64,000 bases of DNA from Bifidobacterium saguini DSM 23967 (GTDB lineage Bacteria; Actinomycetota; Actinomycetes; Actinomycetales; Bifidobacteriaceae). The first letter of the stretch is position 1, and the number at the start of each line of letters is the position of its first letter. Under the pieces are notes generated by a model that saw only the letters and a program-made list of their open reading frames with translations, made no database searches and was not told where the DNA came from. The position numbers were made by a program, and so were the translations under genes. The stretch is from positions 62,001 to 126,000 of the forward strand of contig NZ_JGZN01000016.1 in NCBI RefSeq assembly GCF_000741715.1, written 5' to 3'. Of the stretch, positions 1-9,908 are shown piece after piece.

Positions 1-1
1 C

Positions 2-538
2 GGGGCAGATGATCACTCCGGAGGAATACTTCACGAACATGAGCTTTCGCACGAAGAAGTAGCGGAAACTCATACCAAGATTCACGTAATCGTTGATCCC
101 CTGCTCATGAGGCAGTTCGATGCCGAGGCCTACGGATTTTCCTCCAGCGAGGAATGCTCCCTTATTCGCGGCTTCCATGACGCCAGGGCCGCCGCCAGTG
201 ATGACAGCGATGTTTTTGCGTGCAATCGCTTCCCCCATCCGCACAGCGGCCTCATATTCGGCTGTCTGAGGTTTGATGCGTGCCGAGCCGAACACCGCAA
301 CCGCTGGACCGAGTTCAGCAAGCGCCCCAAAGCCGTCCACGAATTCGGATTGAATGCGCAGCACACGCCATGGGTCCATGTGCAGCCAGTCAGTGTCCGC
401 TTCGGCTTTCAGCAGATTCGCTGTGGTGTTATCCGAAGGAATCATCTGTCCACGGAGAATCACCGGTCCACGATGGTATGTGTTTCCTTGCGGAGAGAAT
501 TCATCATCTGCTGATGGCGATTGCTGATTCTGCATCAT
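2..538 (-). CDS. LOG-family (TIGR00730-type) Rossmann protein, partial
   Basis: The gene starts at 538 and runs off the left edge, so only about 179 N-terminal residues are visible. The translated minus strand contains AVFGSARI followed by AVITGGGPGVMEAANKGA, the nucleotide-binding part of the LOG / 'lysine decarboxylase-like' family. Characterised LOG proteins cleave nucleoside 5'-monophosphates to base and ribose 5-phosphate; the substrate here is unknown. The PGGxGTxxE active-site motif would lie just beyond the edge. The start is 2 nt after the nhaA stop, so the two genes are probably one operon. Two adjacent ATGs (538 and 535) are both possible starts. Confidence 0.8.
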   Translation of the reverse strand, partial: MMQNQQSPSADDEFSPQGNTYHRGPVILRGQMIPSDNTTANLLKAEADTDWLHMDPWRVLRIQSEFVDGFGALAELGPAVAVFGSARIKPQTAEYEAAVRMGEAIARKNIAVITGGGPGVMEAANKGAFLAGGKSVGLGIELPHEQGINDYVNLGMSFRYFFVRKLMFVKYSSGVIICP

Positions 539-540
539 TA

Positions 541-1824
541 TTAGTCTTCCTGCGAGGCCATCGCTTGTTCGTATTGTTTGGATTGACGGCTTAATAATAT
601 GCCGGAAACCAGTGCGGAGACCAGCGATCCCACCAGCACGCCGAATCGTGCCTCAGCGGACAGTTCCGCATTGCTGTACGCCAAGGATGCGATGAGGAAG
701 GATACGGTGAATCCGATACCGCAAGCGCATGCCGTGGGAATCATGTCCCTGACGCGCAAGCCTTTAGCCATTTTCAGGCCACCGACATGAGTGACAAGCC
801 AAGCCGTAGTAATAATGCCCAAAGGTTTGCCTACGGCGAGCGCCACCACCAGTGCAATCACCAGTGGGGAAAGCATCAATGCCGGGCTTAACTCCTCGAA
901 ATGCACGCCGGTGGCGAACAGTGCGAAAATCGGCAACGCCAGTAATGCGGAGAATGGCTGCAGTTTGGTCGCATAGCGTTCTGCTCGTGGCGTGGTCTCA
1001 CCATACATTTCGCGCGACGGTGTGGACAGTCCCACCACTACGCCAGCCAGTGTGGGATGCACACCAGCTTCAAACATCATGATCCATGCCAAAATACCGA
1101 CCAATCCCACGGCAATCCACGGCACTCGCCGCATGCGAACCAGGAAGGACCATACCACTGCGCATACAGCGATACCGATGAACCAGTACCACGCGTTCAC
1201 CGAGGAGAAGAACACTGCGATCAGAATAATCGCCAGCAAATCATCCACGGTAGCGAGCGTCATCAAAAACGCGCGAATCGATCCCGGCAATGCCTTGGCA
1301 AACAAGGCGAGCACGGCCAGGGAGAACGCGATATCGGTGGCGGTTGGAACCGCCCAGCCATGCGCCATCTCACCAAAGGGGATGCTGCTTCCTGTTGTGG
1401 TGAGAATCAGGCTACCGACTTGGCCTGGCCCGTATTGGGAGAACACGGCGATAGTCGCAATAAATAGCAGCGGCGGAGCCAGCATGCCACCCACGGCGCA
1501 CAGCATGGGTACAGCCGCCGCCTTGGGATTGGACAGTGAGCCGGTGGTAAGTTCCTGCTTTAATTCAAGGCCAACGGTCAGGAAGAAAATGGTCAGCAAA
1601 CCATCTTGAGCCCAATGGCCGATAGGCAAATCAATATTGGTATGCGGTATGCCGATATGCGTTTCCGCAATGGTTTCAAACAGATGATATGTCCATGGAA
1701 GATTGGCGCATACCAAGCCGATTAATGCAAATCCGAGCATAATGAGGCCAGAGATGCGATCGGATGCGGCAATCCGCTTGATTACGCTCCACACGCTCCG
1801 CTTGGTATCTGTTCCAACCATCAT
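541..1824 (-). CDS. nhaA: Na+/H+ antiporter NhaA
   Basis: A 427-residue polytopic membrane protein of the NhaA family, slightly longer than the usual 380-400. NhaA exchanges internal Na+ for external H+ and serves pH and sodium homeostasis in the cytoplasmic membrane. Family motifs are visible: GHWAQDGLLTIFFLTVGLELK near residue 70, TATDIAFSLAVLAL near 160 and ATVDDLLAI near 190, which carry the conserved transport aspartates. A GAGGAG Shine-Dalgarno lies just before two successive ATGs (1824 and 1821); spacing favours 1821. A 7-bp hairpin at 1840-1859 sits in the leader. The LOG-family gene follows after 2 nt. Confidence 0.95.
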   Translation of the reverse strand: MMVGTDTKRSVWSVIKRIAASDRISGLIMLGFALIGLVCANLPWTYHLFETIAETHIGIPHTNIDLPIGHWAQDGLLTIFFLTVGLELKQELTTGSLSNPKAAAVPMLCAVGGMLAPPLLFIATIAVFSQYGPGQVGSLILTTTGSSIPFGEMAHGWAVPTATDIAFSLAVLALFAKALPGSIRAFLMTLATVDDLLAIILIAVFFSSVNAWYWFIGIAVCAVVWSFLVRMRRVPWIAVGLVGILAWIMMFEAGVHPTLAGVVVGLSTPSREMYGETTPRAERYATKLQPFSALLALPIFALFATGVHFEELSPALMLSPLVIALVVALAVGKPLGIITTAWLVTHVGGLKMAKGLRVRDMIPTACACGIGFTVSFLIASLAYSNAELSAEARFGVLVGSLVSALVSGILLSRQSKQYEQAMASQED

Positions 1825-1839
1825 TACTCCTCGTCTACA

Positions 1840-1859
1840 GGCCGCACCATCATGCGGCC
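1840..1859 (-). promoter_or_regulatory. Leader hairpin upstream of nhaA
   Basis: GGCCGCA and TGCGGCC form a perfect 7-bp stem around a 6-nt loop, ending about 10 nt before the nhaA Shine-Dalgarno. It could affect nhaA transcript stability or translation; no riboswitch class is recognised. Confidence 0.35.
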
Positions 1860-1884
1860 AAACCGACTATCCATATTACGGTAA

Positions 1885-1911
1885 AGCCCGGGAACAGTTC
1901 CGCCCCGGGCT
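1885..1911 (-). terminator. Rho-independent terminator after the C-S lyase gene
   Basis: AGCCCGGG and CCCGGGCT form an 8-bp GC-rich stem followed on the minus strand by TTTACC. It lies 26 nt past the stop of the C-S lyase gene and separates it from nhaA. Confidence 0.7.
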
Positions 1912-1936
1912 GAGTAGTGATGTGTCGAATACTGCG

Positions 1937-3139
1937 TTAGTGGCGATCAGCTAATGCTTGTTCGATATTGTTCAGTACGCGTTCCAGCAATGCTGTTGGG
2001 CATGCCAGATTGACGCGCTCGAAGAAATCGCCGGAATGGCCGAATAACGATCCCTCATCGAACCAGACTCGAGCCTTGCTGCGCAGGAATTCGCACTGCG
2101 CTTCCGGAGAGGCAAAACCGAGACCTCGGCAGTCCAACCATGCCAGATAGGTGCCTTCCGGCTCGATAAGACGGATACCGTCCACACGATGGGTGAATTC
2201 GCGAACCACATTCACATTGCTCTCGAGCACCTTCAAGAGTTCATCCAACCATGCTTCGGCATGGTTATAGGCAGCTTGGCAGGCCACAAGACCAAAATGG
2301 CTGACGGTCAATCCGCCGATGTTTTCAGCGGCAATATCAAAACGACGTTTCAAATCAGGATTGGGAATAATAGCGTTCGAGCACAGCAGGCCAGCCAGGT
2401 TGAAGGTTTTAGTCGGTGCGGTGAACTCAAAGAGAATATCCGTGTACTTGCTGCCAAGCGTGCCGAACAGCGTGACCTGGTGCCCTGAATGGGCAAAATC
2501 CGCATGAATCTCATCGCACAGCAGATACACGCCATACTTGAGGCAAATATCACCGATTCGCGTCAATTCTTCAGCGGTCCACACGCGGCCTACCGGGTTG
2601 TGAGGGTTGCATAGAATCATGGCAGTACAGCGCGGGTCGGAAGCCTTCTCCTCCAGATTGTCAAAGTCGATCTCATATCGCCCGGTTGCCTCATGCAATA
2701 CCAGTTCGTTGTCCAAAATGGTCAGACCATTGCGTTCAGCAGCAAAAGTGAACGGATAATAGACCGGACGCTGAATGATGACCTTGTCACCGGGATGCGT
2801 GACCGCTCGCAGCGCGGTATTGACGGCCGGCATCACGCCGTCAGACAGGCTTACCCAAGATGGATCCACAGTGAAGTGATGGCGGCGCTGCATCCAGCCA
2901 ACAAGTGCAGCAAAGTAATCATCCGTGGCATAGTCATAGCCAAACACATCGTTCGCAGCAGCCCGAGCTAAAGCTTCCACGATTTCCGGAGCCGGCTTAA
3001 ACTCCATATCGGCCACGGAAAGCGGAATCACATCCTTGGAGTCGGGACCCATTGCCTCTTCAATCATGTGCCATTTGATTGAGGTAGAGCCATGTCGCTC
3101 AAGAACCGTATCGAAATCATATCGAGACTGCTGCGTCAC
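1937..3139 (-). CDS. MalY/PatB-family PLP-dependent C-S beta-lyase (aminotransferase fold)
   Basis: A 400-residue fold-type I PLP enzyme. The N terminus has RHGSTSIKWH and PLSVADMEF, typical of the MalY/PatB branch rather than true aminotransferases. CNPHNPVGRVWT and the Schiff-base region TAPTKTFNLAGL (lysine in TKTF) mark the active site. MalY/PatB enzymes usually split cystathionine or other cysteine S-conjugates into a thiol, pyruvate and ammonia; the substrate here is inferred. It is a single-gene unit between the tRNA-Arg pair and nhaA with its own terminator. The length is normal for the family and the product should be cytoplasmic. Confidence 0.85.
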   Translation of the reverse strand: MTQQSRYDFDTVLERHGSTSIKWHMIEEAMGPDSKDVIPLSVADMEFKPAPEIVEALARAAANDVFGYDYATDDYFAALVGWMQRRHHFTVDPSWVSLSDGVMPAVNTALRAVTHPGDKVIIQRPVYYPFTFAAERNGLTILDNELVLHEATGRYEIDFDNLEEKASDPRCTAMILCNPHNPVGRVWTAEELTRIGDICLKYGVYLLCDEIHADFAHSGHQVTLFGTLGSKYTDILFEFTAPTKTFNLAGLLCSNAIIPNPDLKRRFDIAAENIGGLTVSHFGLVACQAAYNHAEAWLDELLKVLESNVNVVREFTHRVDGIRLIEPEGTYLAWLDCRGLGFASPEAQCEFLRSKARVWFDEGSLFGHSGDFFERVNLACPTALLERVLNNIEQALADRH

Positions 3140-3310
3140 TGCCTGTCCTCCCTAGATTCGTTTGCTATGCACCCGGCACTGCTGCCGGCGTGTGGTTTGG
3201 GGCATGCAGTCCGACACACTCAAGGCCGTTCGGCCAAGCTTACGGTCCGGCACCCTGCCCCAAACCTCACAGCTCCTGCGTGCAAAAAGCAAAAGCGTAT
3301 GAAATTGGAA

Positions 3311-3342
3311 AAGCCTCGGAAGCATTTCGCTTTCGAGGCTTT
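3311..3342 (-). terminator. Terminator of the tRNA-Arg pair
   Basis: AAGCCTCG (3311-3318) pairs with CGAGGCTT (3334-3341). On the minus strand the stem lies 6 nt beyond the second tRNA-Arg and is followed by a run of T. Confidence 0.75.
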
Positions 3343-3347
3343 ATCGT

Positions 3348-3420
3348 GCGCCAGACAGGATTCGAACCTGCGACCTGCTGATCCGTAGTCAGCTGCTCTA
3401 ATCCGCTGGGCTACTGGCGC
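3348..3420 (-). tRNA. tRNA-Arg (ACG)
   Basis: A 73-nt cloverleaf on the minus strand begins GCGCCAGTAGCCCAGC and has the T-loop GTTCGAATC. The acceptor arms GCGCCAG/CTGGCGC pair fully. The anticodon stem GCTGA/TCAGC encloses loop CTACGGA, so the anticodon is ACG, normally edited to ICG. The 3' CCA is not encoded. The sequence is identical to the copy at 3455-3527. Confidence 0.97.
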
Positions 3421-3454
3421 ATACCGCTGTTTTGCCTCGTGCGGTGCGAGGTGT

Positions 3455-3527
3455 GCGCCAGACAGGATTCGAACCTGCGACCTGCTGATCCGTAGTCAGC
3501 TGCTCTAATCCGCTGGGCTACTGGCGC
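3455..3527 (-). tRNA. tRNA-Arg (ACG), second identical copy
   Basis: Identical 73-nt tRNA gene separated from the other copy by 34 nt and in the same orientation, probably one transcript ending at the hairpin at 3311-3342. Anticodon ACG lies in loop CTACGGA. Duplication fits the heavy use of CGN arginine codons. Confidence 0.97.
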
Positions 3528-3658
3528 ATGTTGTCGTTCAGACAACTCGATTTATATTACCCACTCTTTCGATTATCGCAACTCGGCGTGTCGCAGTGCG
3601 TGAACTTCTCGAAATCGGCGTTATTTCAAGCTTTTCACACCTGTATCAGCCATATTGC

Positions 3659-4975
3659 TTATGCTTCACGGCGTTGATTGATTTCTTCGATTTGCACGGC
3701 TTGGCGAAGCAGTTTAGGGCTGCTCGCACCGGTGACGCTGGCTTTATCGACAATTACCTGCTTGACATCGTCAAGGCCAGGAATCTGGAACATCGTATCT
3801 TGCAGGGTCTTCTCGATAATGGATCGTAATCCGCGAGCACCTATGCCCTGCCCTATAGCAGTTTCAGCAATGGTACGAATCGCCTGGTCGGTGAATTCCA
3901 AATCGACGCCGTCCACAGCGAATAACTTACGGTATTGCTTAATCAGCGCATTGGCTGGTCGGGTAAGGACTTCAACCAAATCATCCACGTCAAGATCACG
4001 CAGCACACTGGTGACCGGCAGACGACCAATAAATTCCGGCAGTAGACCGAATTCGGATAAATCATCGGCGTTGACCTGCTCCAGTAATTCAGTATCGTTG
4101 AGGTCCGCATCATGCCAGTTCGTGCCGAATCCGGTTTCTCGCCGGCCAAGCCGCTTGCGGACAATGTCAGCAAGCCCCACAAAAGCGCCACCGCAGATGA
4201 ACAGGATGCCACGCGTGTCCATTTGCACCGTGTCTTGATCCTTGTGTTTACGGGTGCCTTCCAACGGTACTGAAGCTATGGTTCCTTCGAGGATTTTCAG
4301 CAACGCCTGCTGCACGCCTTCGCCGGAAACATCTCGGGTGATGGATGTATTCTCTCCTGATTTGCGGGCTATTTTATCGATTTCGTCGATGTAGATGATG
4401 CCGTGCTGCGCGCTGCTGATATCTCCATCGGCCGCTTCCAGCAACCGTTGCAATACGGTTTCCACATCGTCGCCCACATAACCGGCCTCGGTCAATGTAG
4501 TGGCATCAGTAATAACGAACGGCACATTCATGACGCGCGCCAATGATTGCGCCAAATATGTTTTGCCTACACCCGTAGGGCCCAGCAATAAGATATTGGA
4601 TTTGGCGACTTCAACATCGTCCAGAGCATTGCTTCGAGTATTGTTGCCGTCCAACTGCGCGGCTGCTTCACGCAGCTCCATGTTGACGCGCTTGTAATGG
4701 TTGTATACGGCTACAGACAATGTGCGTTTGGCGTCTTCCTGGCCTACCACATACCGGTTCAAATATTCGAAAATCTGTGTTGGCTTAGGTAGGCTCAACG
4801 AGTTGACTTCAGCGTCCTTGACTCGTTCCTCGGAAATAATGTCTACGCATAACGCGATGCATTCATCGCAGATGGACGCATTCGGTCCGGCCACTAGTTT
4901 CTTGACCTGACGCTCGGTTTTGCCACAAAATGTGCATCGTGGTATGTCATCGTTGTAGCTCACCACACGTCCCAT
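3659..4975 (-). CDS. clpX: ATP-dependent Clp protease ATP-binding subunit ClpX
   Basis: 438 residues. ClpX is the AAA+ unfoldase that feeds substrates into ClpP. The N-terminal zinc finger CTFCGK...CDECIALC lies at about residues 12-40, Walker A GPTGVGKT near 130, Walker [10 protein letters not shown] near 195, and sensor 2 in the [13 protein letters not shown] region near 380. The frame is open upstream to 5074, but ATG 4975 is chosen because it is preceded by AAAGGGG and starts the zinc-finger domain directly. It lies 99 nt downstream of clpP2, so clpP1-clpP2-clpX is probably one transcription unit. Confidence 0.96.
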   Translation of the reverse strand: MGRVVSYNDDIPRCTFCGKTERQVKKLVAGPNASICDECIALCVDIISEERVKDAEVNSLSLPKPTQIFEYLNRYVVGQEDAKRTLSVAVYNHYKRVNMELREAAAQLDGNNTRSNALDDVEVAKSNILLLGPTGVGKTYLAQSLARVMNVPFVITDATTLTEAGYVGDDVETVLQRLLEAADGDISSAQHGIIYIDEIDKIARKSGENTSITRDVSGEGVQQALLKILEGTIASVPLEGTRKHKDQDTVQMDTRGILFICGGAFVGLADIVRKRLGRRETGFGTNWHDADLNDTELLEQVNADDLSEFGLLPEFIGRLPVTSVLRDLDVDDLVEVLTRPANALIKQYRKLFAVDGVDLEFTDQAIRTIAETAIGQGIGARGLRSIIEKTLQDTMFQIPGLDDVKQVIVDKASVTGASSPKLLRQAVQIEEINQRREA

Positions 4976-5074
4976 GAATGCCCCTTTGCGCTTGTTTGCA
5001 TGATCTATTCGCCATGCATATATGAATGCGTGTGGCTCCCTGTTCATTGGGAACCACACGCAATGGAATATCAT

Positions 5075-5779
5075 TTACTGGCGGTGTTCCAGCACCTCAT
5101 CCACAATGCCGTAATCCTTGGCTTCAGGTGCGGTCAGGAACGTGTCCACCTCGATGTCGCGGCGGATCTTCTCCACGTCCTGGCCGGTGTGCTTAGCCAG
5201 CGTGTTCTCCAGCCATTCACGCATGCGCAGCATTTCCTTGGCCTGAATCTCGATTTCCGTGGCCTTGCCGAAGCCCTGATCAATAGCCGGCTGGTGAATG
5301 AGCACACGGGCGTTAGGCAGCATCAAGCGCTTGCCCTTAGTGCCGGATGCGAGCAGAATAGCTGCAGCGGAAGCCGCCTGGCCCAGGCACACAGTCTGCA
5401 CATCGGGCTTGATGTACTGCATGGTGTCGTAGATAGCGGTCATTGCAGTCATCGAGCCGCCAGGAGAGTTGATGTACATCATCACATCACGGTTCGGATC
5501 CTGGGATTCCAGCACCAGCAGCTGTGCCATCACATCGTCGGCGGAGGCGTCATCCACCTGAACACCGAGGAAGATGATGCGGTCTTCAAACAGACGAGAG
5601 TAGGCATCCTGAGTCTTCATGCCATACGGGGTCTTCTCCACGAACTGCGGCATGATGTAACGGTTGGTCGGCATTTGGGCAGCCTGTGCACGCGCGGCGG
5701 CCGGCATGAAACCGACTACGCCCTGGCGGCCGGCCAGTCGGTCGGCGCGGGCGGCGAACTTTGCTTCTTCACTTGCCAT
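5075..5779 (-). CDS. clpP2: ATP-dependent Clp protease proteolytic subunit ClpP2
   Basis: A serine protease subunit of about 234 residues. The catalytic serine is in GQAASAAAILLASGTKGKR, the histidine in ARVLIHQPA, and the acid follows near FLTAPEAKDYGIVDE. It has a longer N terminus than its neighbour ClpP1, as usual for the second actinobacterial ClpP. The two normally form a mixed tetradecamer. A GTG at 5788 overlaps the clpP1 stop, but ATG 5779 has a well spaced GGGGGAG and is preferred. The overlap implies translational coupling with clpP1. Confidence 0.94.
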   Translation of the reverse strand: MASEEAKFAARADRLAGRQGVVGFMPAAARAQAAQMPTNRYIMPQFVEKTPYGMKTQDAYSRLFEDRIIFLGVQVDDASADDVMAQLLVLESQDPNRDVMMYINSPGGSMTAMTAIYDTMQYIKPDVQTVCLGQAASAAAILLASGTKGKRLMLPNARVLIHQPAIDQGFGKATEIEIQAKEMLRMREWLENTLAKHTGQDVEKIRRDIEVDTFLTAPEAKDYGIVDEVLEHRQ

Positions 5780-5784
5780 ATGTC

Positions 5785-6402
<618 letters not shown>

Positions 6403-6425
6403 CTTGAAACTCCTTCTAATAACTC

Positions 6426-6436
6426 GAACATTGTTC
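6426..6436. promoter_or_regulatory. Inverted repeat upstream of clpP1
   Basis: GAACA-T-TGTTC is a perfect 11-nt inverted repeat in the clpP1 leader or promoter. It is one base too short between half-sites for an actinobacterial LexA box and unlike the usual ClgR box, so the binder is unknown. Confidence 0.3.
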
Positions 6437-6507
6437 AGACTACCGCCTTGAAGCGACTGACAGCGTATTTTTGCCTGTATTTCGGCGGCTAGCGTAGGCG
6501 TTGGCGA

Positions 6508-6885
6508 TTATTCCAGCGTATCGAGGACATCATCTACCAGAAGACGGGTTTGCGGGCCTTCGCCTTTGAGCCTGGGGAAGCGTCGTTCAGCGTTGGCCGG
6601 GCTTGCTCCAGCCGCTCTTGCGACATTCGATTTGCTTGCCCCGTGTGCCACTGCTTTTTCCGCAAGCCGGTCCACAAGGGAATCGGAAACCTGACGCATT
6701 TGTTCCGCCACCCATAATTGGGCCATTTCTGTGGGAAGATCATAATCTTCGGCTACGTCGCTACTGGCTTCCTGAATGGCCGCCCATAACACCATGAACG
6801 GCTTGCGATAATAGGAGATTCGTTCCGGTAACGGTTCCGAAGCCAACGATTGCAAGGCTGCGCGGATTTCGGTGTTTTCAGACAT
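6508..6885 (-). CDS. Small actinobacterial protein with a helix-turn-helix-like C-terminal segment
   Basis: 125 residues with no membrane segment or signal peptide, so probably cytoplasmic. The segment AVAHGASKSNVARAAGASPANAERRFPRL (about residues 80-108) resembles the HTH-like region of small actinobacterial proteins, where an alanine-rich pair of helices ends in an aromatic/arginine motif. I do not recognise a function. The start has a good GAGGAGAGGG Shine-Dalgarno. It lies between clcA and clpP1 on the same strand, separated from clcA by a hairpin and from clpP1 by about 105 nt, so it is probably its own unit. Confidence 0.75.
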   Translation of the reverse strand: MSENTEIRAALQSLASEPLPERISYYRKPFMVLWAAIQEASSDVAEDYDLPTEMAQLWVAEQMRQVSDSLVDRLAEKAVAHGASKSNVARAAGASPANAERRFPRLKGEGPQTRLLVDDVLDTLE

Positions 6886-6899
6886 ATCCCTCTCCTCGG

Positions 6900-6919
6900 C
6901 TCCCCTCTTCAGAGGGGAG
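6900..6919 (-). terminator. Hairpin after the ClC channel gene
   Basis: CTCCCCTCT (6900-6908) pairs with AGAGGGGAG (6911-6919), a GC-rich stem just past the channel gene stop and before the small gene at 6885. It has no long T-run, so it is a moderate terminator candidate. Confidence 0.55.
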
Positions 6920-6931
6920 TCAACAGACTAC

Positions 6932-8329
6932 CTACTGACGACTCAGCATCCACTTTGAGACCAGTGCGGATGCGGCCACAGCCAATCCGACCGGCACAAA
7001 GAAGGTAATAGGAGCTTCGCATAATTCCATTACCAGGCACATGGCCATCAGCGGTGCTTGTTGAGAGGCTGCCAGCAATGCCGCCGCACCAATTAGTGCA
7101 CACGCCGTCACTGAGTCGGCAGGAAATGCCAGTATCCACAGCAGTCCCAGCATGGCTCCCAATGTTGAGCCCAAGGCAATACCCGGCTGGAGCACGCCGC
7201 CTGAGGCTCCTGAGCGAATGGTCATCAGAGTAACCAGTGCTTTTGCCACAAAGGTTACCGCCAGAACACCGAGCAGCATGCCGATATGTGCCTGAGACAA
7301 CGGGAATCCTGCGTTCAGCGCCGAGCCGGCCGTGCCGGATACATTGCCGCTGCCAGCAAGCAGCGCCCACGGCGAAGAATCCGACGATACAGCGGATTGC
7401 GAGGCGCCAGAGACTGCAGCGGTTTCAGGAATGAACGTACTCAATCCCAGTTGTGCAGCCGCTCGACCATTGCCCATCACCTGGGGCATCATCATCGCCA
7501 CCGCGCCGGTAATCAAGCCGGCCAGCGGCATTTGCCACAGTATTGCCTTGGACTTGGGTTTATGGGATTCAGCCCATGAGGATCCTTTACGGAACAATGC
7601 GCCTGCTACGCCGCAAGCAGCGCCACACAATACAGCGAACAGCATCAGGCTTGGCGTTGATGACGGCTGCATGGCGGTGATGTCATAGAACGTGTGATGG
7701 CCTTTAATCGAAGCTGCCACGAATGCGGCAACAGCGGACATGCCAAGGCCGAATGCCACTTTTTCGATTGTCACGTCAACGAGCAGAATCTCCACGGCGA
7801 AGAACATACCGGCCAACGGTGCGTTGTAGACGCCACCTAGGCCAGCGCCTGCGGCAACAGCCACCACCATACGGCGGTCAATGCCATCATTGCCCTCAAT
7901 ATGGAACAGATCGCAGAATCGCTGCGCCAACATGGCGCCAAGTTCTCGCGGGGCGACTTCTCGACCGATGGAAGCACCAGAGCCGACGATGAAAATCTGC
8001 AGCACCACATGCAACACGGTTTGCCAAATCGGCATGCGCTCCCCTGCCACAGCTTTCTTGACGGAAGGAACCGTAGTGGTTTTGTTGCGCAGAAAATACC
8101 AGATAATGCCAGCGATGGTCAGGCCGACAGTCACAGCAATCATGCGCCGGATGGCGGGTACGCCAAATGCACCGGGGATATCGGAGCTTTCAATAAACCC
8201 AAGCATCACATGTTCTACGCCATACAGCAATAATGTGAGCAAACCTGCTCCTGCGCCAATCAAAGCACCGAGCACAATAGTCGCAGCTGTAAGCCAACCG
8301 AGTCGTTTGGCCGTGATGGTCGATTGCAT
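6932..8329 (-). CDS. ClC-family chloride channel / H+-Cl- antiporter
   Basis: About 465 residues and ten or more hydrophobic segments. ClC signatures are present: GSGASIGREVAP near residue 120 (GxGxP and GREGP region, with the glutamate of GREVAP at the gating position) and GASGGVLQPGIALGSTLGAMLG near 385 (GxFxP region, written here as GGVLQP). Family members move Cl- against or with protons and help acid tolerance and charge balance. The frame is open from a TTG at 8380 without a ribosome site, so ATG 8329 is preferred. No C-terminal CBS domains are present. Confidence 0.88.
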   Translation of the reverse strand: MQSTITAKRLGWLTAATIVLGALIGAGAGLLTLLLYGVEHVMLGFIESSDIPGAFGVPAIRRMIAVTVGLTIAGIIWYFLRNKTTTVPSVKKAVAGERMPIWQTVLHVVLQIFIVGSGASIGREVAPRELGAMLAQRFCDLFHIEGNDGIDRRMVVAVAAGAGLGGVYNAPLAGMFFAVEILLVDVTIEKVAFGLGMSAVAAFVAASIKGHHTFYDITAMQPSSTPSLMLFAVLCGAACGVAGALFRKGSSWAESHKPKSKAILWQMPLAGLITGAVAMMMPQVMGNGRAAAQLGLSTFIPETAAVSGASQSAVSSDSSPWALLAGSGNVSGTAGSALNAGFPLSQAHIGMLLGVLAVTFVAKALVTLMTIRSGASGGVLQPGIALGSTLGAMLGLLWILAFPADSVTACALIGAAALLAASQQAPLMAMCLVMELCEAPITFFVPVGLAVAASALVSKWMLSRQ

Positions 8330-8403
8330 AGTTATGCCTGCTCTCTTTGAATCAGCAACACTGTAAGCAGTCTTACTCAAAAACTAAAAGTAACGCACAT
8401 ACA

Positions 8404-8437
8404 AAAGCCCGGAATCGTACACACGATTCCGGGCTTT
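8404..8437 (-). terminator. Terminator of tig
   Basis: A perfect 15-bp stem (arms 8404-8418 and 8423-8437) with a 4-nt loop, followed on the minus strand by TTTTG, 31 nt beyond the tig stop. Confidence 0.85.
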
Positions 8438-8467
8438 CATTACGCTATATGCGCCACAGGATTACGC

Positions 8468-9853
8468 TCACTCAGCGTCAGCAGCCTGGTCCTCATCGGA
8501 CTTGGACAGCTCGTCAGCCACAGCGGCGGCAGCGGAAGCAGCCTCAACGGACTCAGCTTCTTCGTCCTCAGCGGCATCACCCAGGAAAGCGGAGAGGTCC
8601 ACGACCTCGCCATCAGCGGTGAACTTGACGGCGCGCATGCCGGCGAGCAGGCCCTTGGAGCGGCCGACTTCCTGCACGGCGGAACCGAGCTGGCCGTTCT
8701 TGATGATGGCCTGGATGAAGGCGTTCGGATCCATGCCGTACTGCTGGGCGATGGAAGCGAGGAAGTTGAAGACGTCGGACTGGGAGACCTTGACGTCCAG
8801 TTTCTCAGCCAGAGCGTCGAGCACCATCTGATCGCGCAGATCCTTCTCCACGGTCTTCTCGGCTTCGTCCTTCTGCTCCTTGGTGGCCTTCTCCGGATCC
8901 GGAGTCATGCCCTTGAGCTGCTCTTCGACCATGTTGGCCTTGACGCCCTTCGGCACCGGAATCTCGAGGCCTTCCTGCAGCTTGGCGATGAAGGCATCGC
9001 GAGCCTCGGTGGCCTGACGGCCTTCAGCATCCTGGCCAGCGGCCTTGCGGATGTCAGCCTTGAGCTCTTCGAGAGTATCGAACTCGGAAGCTTCGGAAGC
9101 GAACTCGTCGTTCAGCTCCGGCAGCTCTTCAGCCTTGACGGAGTTGACCTTGACCTTGACCTGAGCCTTCTGGCCTTCGTGCTCGCCAGCTTCCAGCGTG
9201 CCTTCGAAGGTGGTCTCTTCGCCGGCGGACAGGCCGTCGAGAGCCTCATCCAGGCCGTCGAGCATGGTGTTGGAGCCGAGCTCATAGCTCACGCCTTCCT
9301 GGGAGTCAACGACTTCGCCGTCGATCTCAGCGGACAGGTCGATGTTGGCGAAGTCACCCTTGGTGGCCGGGCGATCAACGCCGACCAGGGTGCCGAAGCG
9401 CTGGCGCAGAGCTTCCAGACGCTTGTCAACGTCCTCATCCTTGACTTCCGGCTTGGAGATGGCGATTTCCATGCCATCGATTTCCGGCAGCTCGATGACC
9501 GGGCGACGCTCAACGGTAGCCACGAACTTCAGCTTGGTCTCATCCTTAGCGGACTGCGGGACTTCCTGCACGTCGAACTCAGGCTGAGCCATCGGGCGAA
9601 TCTGCTTCTCCTCGAGAGCCTTGGAGTACAGCTCCGGCACTGCGTTGTTCACGGCCTCGCCGGCGACGGCTGCAAAGCCGATGCGCTGGTCGATGATCTT
9701 GCCCGGCACGTGGCCCTTACGGAAGCCGGGAACGTTCACCTGCTTAGCGATTTCCTTACGGGCCTCATCCAGGAACGGGTTGAGCTCTTCCGGTTCAACA
9801 GTGACGGTGAGCTTCACCTTGGTGGGCTCGAGGTTACGAACGCTGATCTTCAC
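8468..9853 (-). CDS. tig: Trigger factor (ribosome-associated chaperone and peptidyl-prolyl isomerase)
   Basis: 461 residues. Trigger factor binds at the ribosomal exit tunnel and shields nascent chains. The ribosome-docking signature GFRKGHVPGKII is near residue 45. The FKBP-type isomerase domain spans roughly 160-245 (GDFANIDLSAEIDGE...GLDEALDGLSAGEE), and the helical C-terminal chaperone domain follows. The C terminus carries a very acidic low-complexity tail (AEDEEAESVEAASAAAAV, then KSDEDQAADAE), common in actinobacterial Tig. It is monocistronic and ends at the strong hairpin at 8404-8437. Confidence 0.97.
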   Translation of the reverse strand: MKISVRNLEPTKVKLTVTVEPEELNPFLDEARKEIAKQVNVPGFRKGHVPGKIIDQRIGFAAVAGEAVNNAVPELYSKALEEKQIRPMAQPEFDVQEVPQSAKDETKLKFVATVERRPVIELPEIDGMEIAISKPEVKDEDVDKRLEALRQRFGTLVGVDRPATKGDFANIDLSAEIDGEVVDSQEGVSYELGSNTMLDGLDEALDGLSAGEETTFEGTLEAGEHEGQKAQVKVKVNSVKAEELPELNDEFASEASEFDTLEELKADIRKAAGQDAEGRQATEARDAFIAKLQEGLEIPVPKGVKANMVEEQLKGMTPDPEKATKEQKDEAEKTVEKDLRDQMVLDALAEKLDVKVSQSDVFNFLASIAQQYGMDPNAFIQAIIKNGQLGSAVQEVGRSKGLLAGMRAVKFTADGEVVDLSAFLGDAAEDEEAESVEAASAAAAVADELSKSDEDQAADAE

Positions 9854-9908
9854 GCTAATGACTCCTCAAAAAAGTCGTTAATTCTTATAATCTGCCGTTA
9901 GGCAACCT

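Noticed and set aside
6425..6440. Possible LexA box upstream of clpP1
   Set aside because: CGAAC and GTTC are separated by 3 nt rather than 4 and the outer bases do not match.
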